From: Candidatus Thorarchaeota archaeon MP11T_1
Lineage (GTDB): Archaea; Asgardarchaeota; Thorarchaeia; Thorarchaeales; Thorarchaeaceae
Direction: 5' to 3'
DNA: 23,449 nucleotides
Assembly (NCBI GenBank): GCA_002825515.1
Contig: PJET01000041.1
Location: forward strand, 1-23,449
Positions 21,468-23,449 of the stretch are shown piece by piece. Each line of letters opens with the position of its first letter. Positions within the stretch are counted from its first letter, which is position 1. The notes beneath the pieces were generated by a model that worked only from the letters and a program-made list of their open reading frames with translations, had not been told where the DNA came from and did no database searches. Made by a program: the position numbers and the translations under genes.

Positions 21468-23288
21468 ATGGGTGGTTATCGCGGGAAAATACTCAGAGTT
21501 GACCTAAATGCTCGTTCGACATCTGTCACGTCAATCGATGATACAATCTTGAGAGAATTCATTGGAGGAGCTGGATGGGGTGCTCGTTTACTCTATGAAA
21601 TGATTGACAAAGACACGGACCCACTTAGCCCGGAGAATCCATTATTGTATCTTACAGGTCCATTATGTGGAACAATGGCACCCACCGGTAGTAAGTCAAC
21701 GTTCTGCTCGAGGTCTCCAAAGACGGGGCTCTTTGGATATAGCACCGTTGGGGGACACCTGGGTGCAGATCTGAAATTTGCAGGTTATGATGGAATCATC
21801 TTCAGCGGAGCTGCAAAGGAGCCATCATATCTCCTTGTTGACAATTCGGATGTTGAAATTAGAAACGCCAAACATTTGTGGGGCATGGATACAATACAAG
21901 TATGGGAGGAGTTGAAGAAAGAAACTGGTTTCAAGAATGCAGGCATCGCTAGAATTGGTATTGCGGGTGAGAATCTTGTAAAGTATGCAAGTATCATTGT
22001 GGATCATCACAGAGCTGCTGGAAGAACCGGCCAAGGCGCAGTTATGGGATCCAAGAAGCTAAAAGCAATAGTGATCAATGGAACTGATCGTAAAGTGCCT
22101 GTTGCGGATGATGATGGTCTTAGAGAATATGCTAGTGCACTTAATGAAGATAAGAAAGAAGACCCTACATTCCGGATGTACTCTGACCTTGGAACAGCAG
22201 GCTTTACAGATATGGCTAGCATGATGTGGGGGTCATTGCCCGCTGGATACTACACGGTTCCAGATTTTGACACATACAATCTAAGTGGCACAACTGTCAG
22301 AGAAACTATCTTGGTAGGTAAATCAGCATGCTATCGGTGTCCTATTGCTTGCGGAAGAGTGATAGAGATACCAGAGGGCAAGTACAAGATGGATAAGTAT
22401 GCAGGACCTGAGTTAGAGGTGACTGGGACAATGGGCTCACTTATTCTCAACAATAATGTCGAGTCGGTGGCATATGCAAACAAGAAACTCAACATGCTTG
22501 GGATTGATACGATTTCTGGAGGAAATACTATCGCGTTTGCATATTATCTCTTCAAGGAGGGAAAGATAACTGCAGAGGACCTTGATGGGATTACTCCAGA
22601 ATGGGGTGATGTTAATCCCGGAATTGCTTTAGCGGAGAAGATAGCAAAACGGGATGGTATTGGAGACCTGTTGGCTGAAGGATCCTTTGAGTTTGGAGAG
22701 AAGTTTGGAGTTTCTGACTTGGCTGTTCAAGTAAATGGTCTTGAGCTACCGCAACACGACCCACGAGGTTTCTCAGGTCATGCTATTGGCTATGCAACAT
22801 CACCGCGGGGAGCATGTCATATGAGTGCGGACATGTATAATGTTCAGATGGGACAGCCAAACGAAGCGTTCAGGATTGAGAGTGAAGATAGATTCGCTAA
22901 TGAGGCAGAGCTGGTTGCAAGACTCCAGAACTTTCGTGCTCTTACAAACTCCGTAGTGATGTGCAATTTCTATCCTGCAGACGGAGACCAATTATTGAAG
23001 CTACTAAGATTAGTAACTGGATGGGATATGGATATTGAAGAGTTAGTGCAAACAGGTGAGAGAATCTTCACAATGATGAGGTTGCTTAACCTCAAACTTG
23101 GTTATGACACAAAAAATGAGAGGCTTCCCTTGCTTGTGTTGAAACCACTTGAGGGAGCTACAGAGGGTCATGTTCCAGACATAGAAGCGCAATTGCAGAC
23201 ATGGTACAAATACAGAGGCTGGGATAGAAAGACAGGAAGACCACCCAAGGATAAGCTTGAGAAATTAGGTCTGGAAGACCTCACCTGA
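21468..23288 (+). CDS. aor: Tungsten-containing aldehyde:ferredoxin oxidoreductase
   Basis: 606 residues, family length. N-terminal GKILRVDLN and GGAGWGARLL belong to the AOR N domain that binds the bis-pterin tungsten cofactor. The [4Fe-4S] ligands are Cys288-x2-Cys291-x3-Cys295 (CYRCPIAC) and Cys499 (VMCNFYPAD), with numbering close to that of the Pyrococcus furiosus enzyme (288, 291, 295 and 494). The enzyme oxidises aldehydes to acids and reduces ferredoxin, or runs in reverse. The start ATG is preceded by GGTGTGAGAG. It is co-transcribed with the iron alcohol dehydrogenase (15-base gap). The last eight bases overlap the convergent peptidase gene. Which AOR subfamily (AOR, FOR, GAPOR or WOR5) cannot be settled by eye. 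Confidence 0.93.
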   Translation: MGGYRGKILRVDLNARSTSVTSIDDTILREFIGGAGWGARLLYEMIDKDTDPLSPENPLLYLTGPLCGTMAPTGSKSTFCSRSPKTGLFGYSTVGGHLGADLKFAGYDGIIFSGAAKEPSYLLVDNSDVEIRNAKHLWGMDTIQVWEELKKETGFKNAGIARIGIAGENLVKYASIIVDHHRAAGRTGQGAVMGSKKLKAIVINGTDRKVPVADDDGLREYASALNEDKKEDPTFRMYSDLGTAGFTDMASMMWGSLPAGYYTVPDFDTYNLSGTTVRETILVGKSACYRCPIACGRVIEIPEGKYKMDKYAGPELEVTGTMGSLILNNNVESVAYANKKLNMLGIDTISGGNTIAFAYYLFKEGKITAEDLDGITPEWGDVNPGIALAEKIAKRDGIGDLLAEGSFEFGEKFGVSDLAVQVNGLELPQHDPRGFSGHAIGYATSPRGACHMSADMYNVQMGQPNEAFRIESEDRFANEAELVARLQNFRALTNSVVMCNFYPADGDQLLKLLRLVTGWDMDIEELVQTGERIFTMMRLLNLKLGYDTKNERLPLLVLKPLEGATEGHVPDIEAQLQTWYKYRGWDRKTGRPPKDKLEKLGLEDLT

Positions 23289-23449
23289 GCACGAGCCTTT
23301 TCATATTGGGAAGATTCTCAACAATATCTTTCAGGACTTTGTATAGAATCTCAACATCAATTATCTTGAGACGCTCATCAGGTGTATGAGGATTCTCCAA
23401 GCTTGGTCCTATTGAAACCATTTGCATACCGGGTATCTTTGATCCAATT
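23281..23449 (-). CDS. C-terminal end of an M20 family (PepD-like) peptidase, partial
   Basis: Only the last 55 codons are inside the window, and the frame is open to the right edge. They read IPGMQMVSIGPSLENPHTPDERLKI followed by a helix and the stop codon at 23281-23283. The G-P-x-x-x-x-P-H-(S/T)-P-D-E segment with its metal-ligand histidine is the C-terminal signature of M20 dipeptidases such as PepD and PepT. The gene overlaps the aldehyde oxidoreductase by eight bases in opposite orientation. Substrate range and the N-terminal domain lie outside the window. Confidence 0.72.
   Translation of the reverse strand, partial: IGSKIPGMQMVSIGPSLENPHTPDERLKIIDVEILYKVLKDIVENLPNMKRLVLR

Overview
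The window looks like chromosomal DNA from an archaeon. Genes are preceded by TATA-like elements about 25-40 bases upstream of the start codon, several start at TTG or GTG, and the content is typical of archaea: tungsten aldehyde:ferredoxin oxidoreductase, Lrp- and ArsR-type winged-helix regulators, TPR proteins and SCP2-like proteins. The leucine-rich-repeat protein with an IDLxPL consensus resembles those common in Asgard genomes. A Thorarchaeota-like lineage is my best guess, but it is inference and rests on no marker gene. I saw no rRNA, tRNA, CRISPR array, transposase or integrase.

Layout. (1) 1-4328: the 3' end of a calcium-binding-repeat membrane protein, two unrecognised membrane proteins on the minus strand, a YhhN/TMEM86-type membrane enzyme and a ten-repeat TPR protein. 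(2) 4411-8397: a threonine-synthase-like PLP enzyme, convergent with a minus-strand set made of a PP-loop protein (possibly MurL-like), a D-Ala-D-Ala-ligase-like ATP-grasp enzyme and a GNAT acetyltransferase. This looks like small-molecule or peptide chemistry of unknown product. (3) 8657-13065: a minus-strand operon of two paralogous polytopic membrane proteins, an ArsR-like regulator and a membrane-anchored toastrack/DUF4097-like protein. It is closed by a clear hairpin terminator and headed by a promoter whose TATA box sits between two GTTTGA-N6-TCAAAC operator-like palindromes. A tandem Lrp-like regulator lies just upstream. This resembles an envelope-stress circuit. (4) 13160-15284: an LRR protein and a divergent PHP phosphoesterase.

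(5) 15368-19058: the most interesting block. It holds an SCP2-like protein, a radical SAM enzyme with a complete seven-cysteine SPASM domain, two paralogous small single-pass membrane proteins and a class I methyltransferase with a TPR tail. The two small proteins share a short tail motif, Y-x-(S/T)-I-x-P-K-D-F. This could be a peptide or protein modification cassette with membrane-anchored substrates. (6) 19103-23449: a nitronate-monooxygenase-like flavoprotein, an iron-dependent alcohol dehydrogenase and a tungsten aldehyde:ferredoxin oxidoreductase (alcohol/aldehyde/acid redox with ferredoxin), overlapping the 3' end of a convergent M20 peptidase gene.

The sequence alone supports the family-level calls well. 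Functions for the membrane proteins, the twin small proteins and the PP-loop/ATP-grasp pair are hypotheses.
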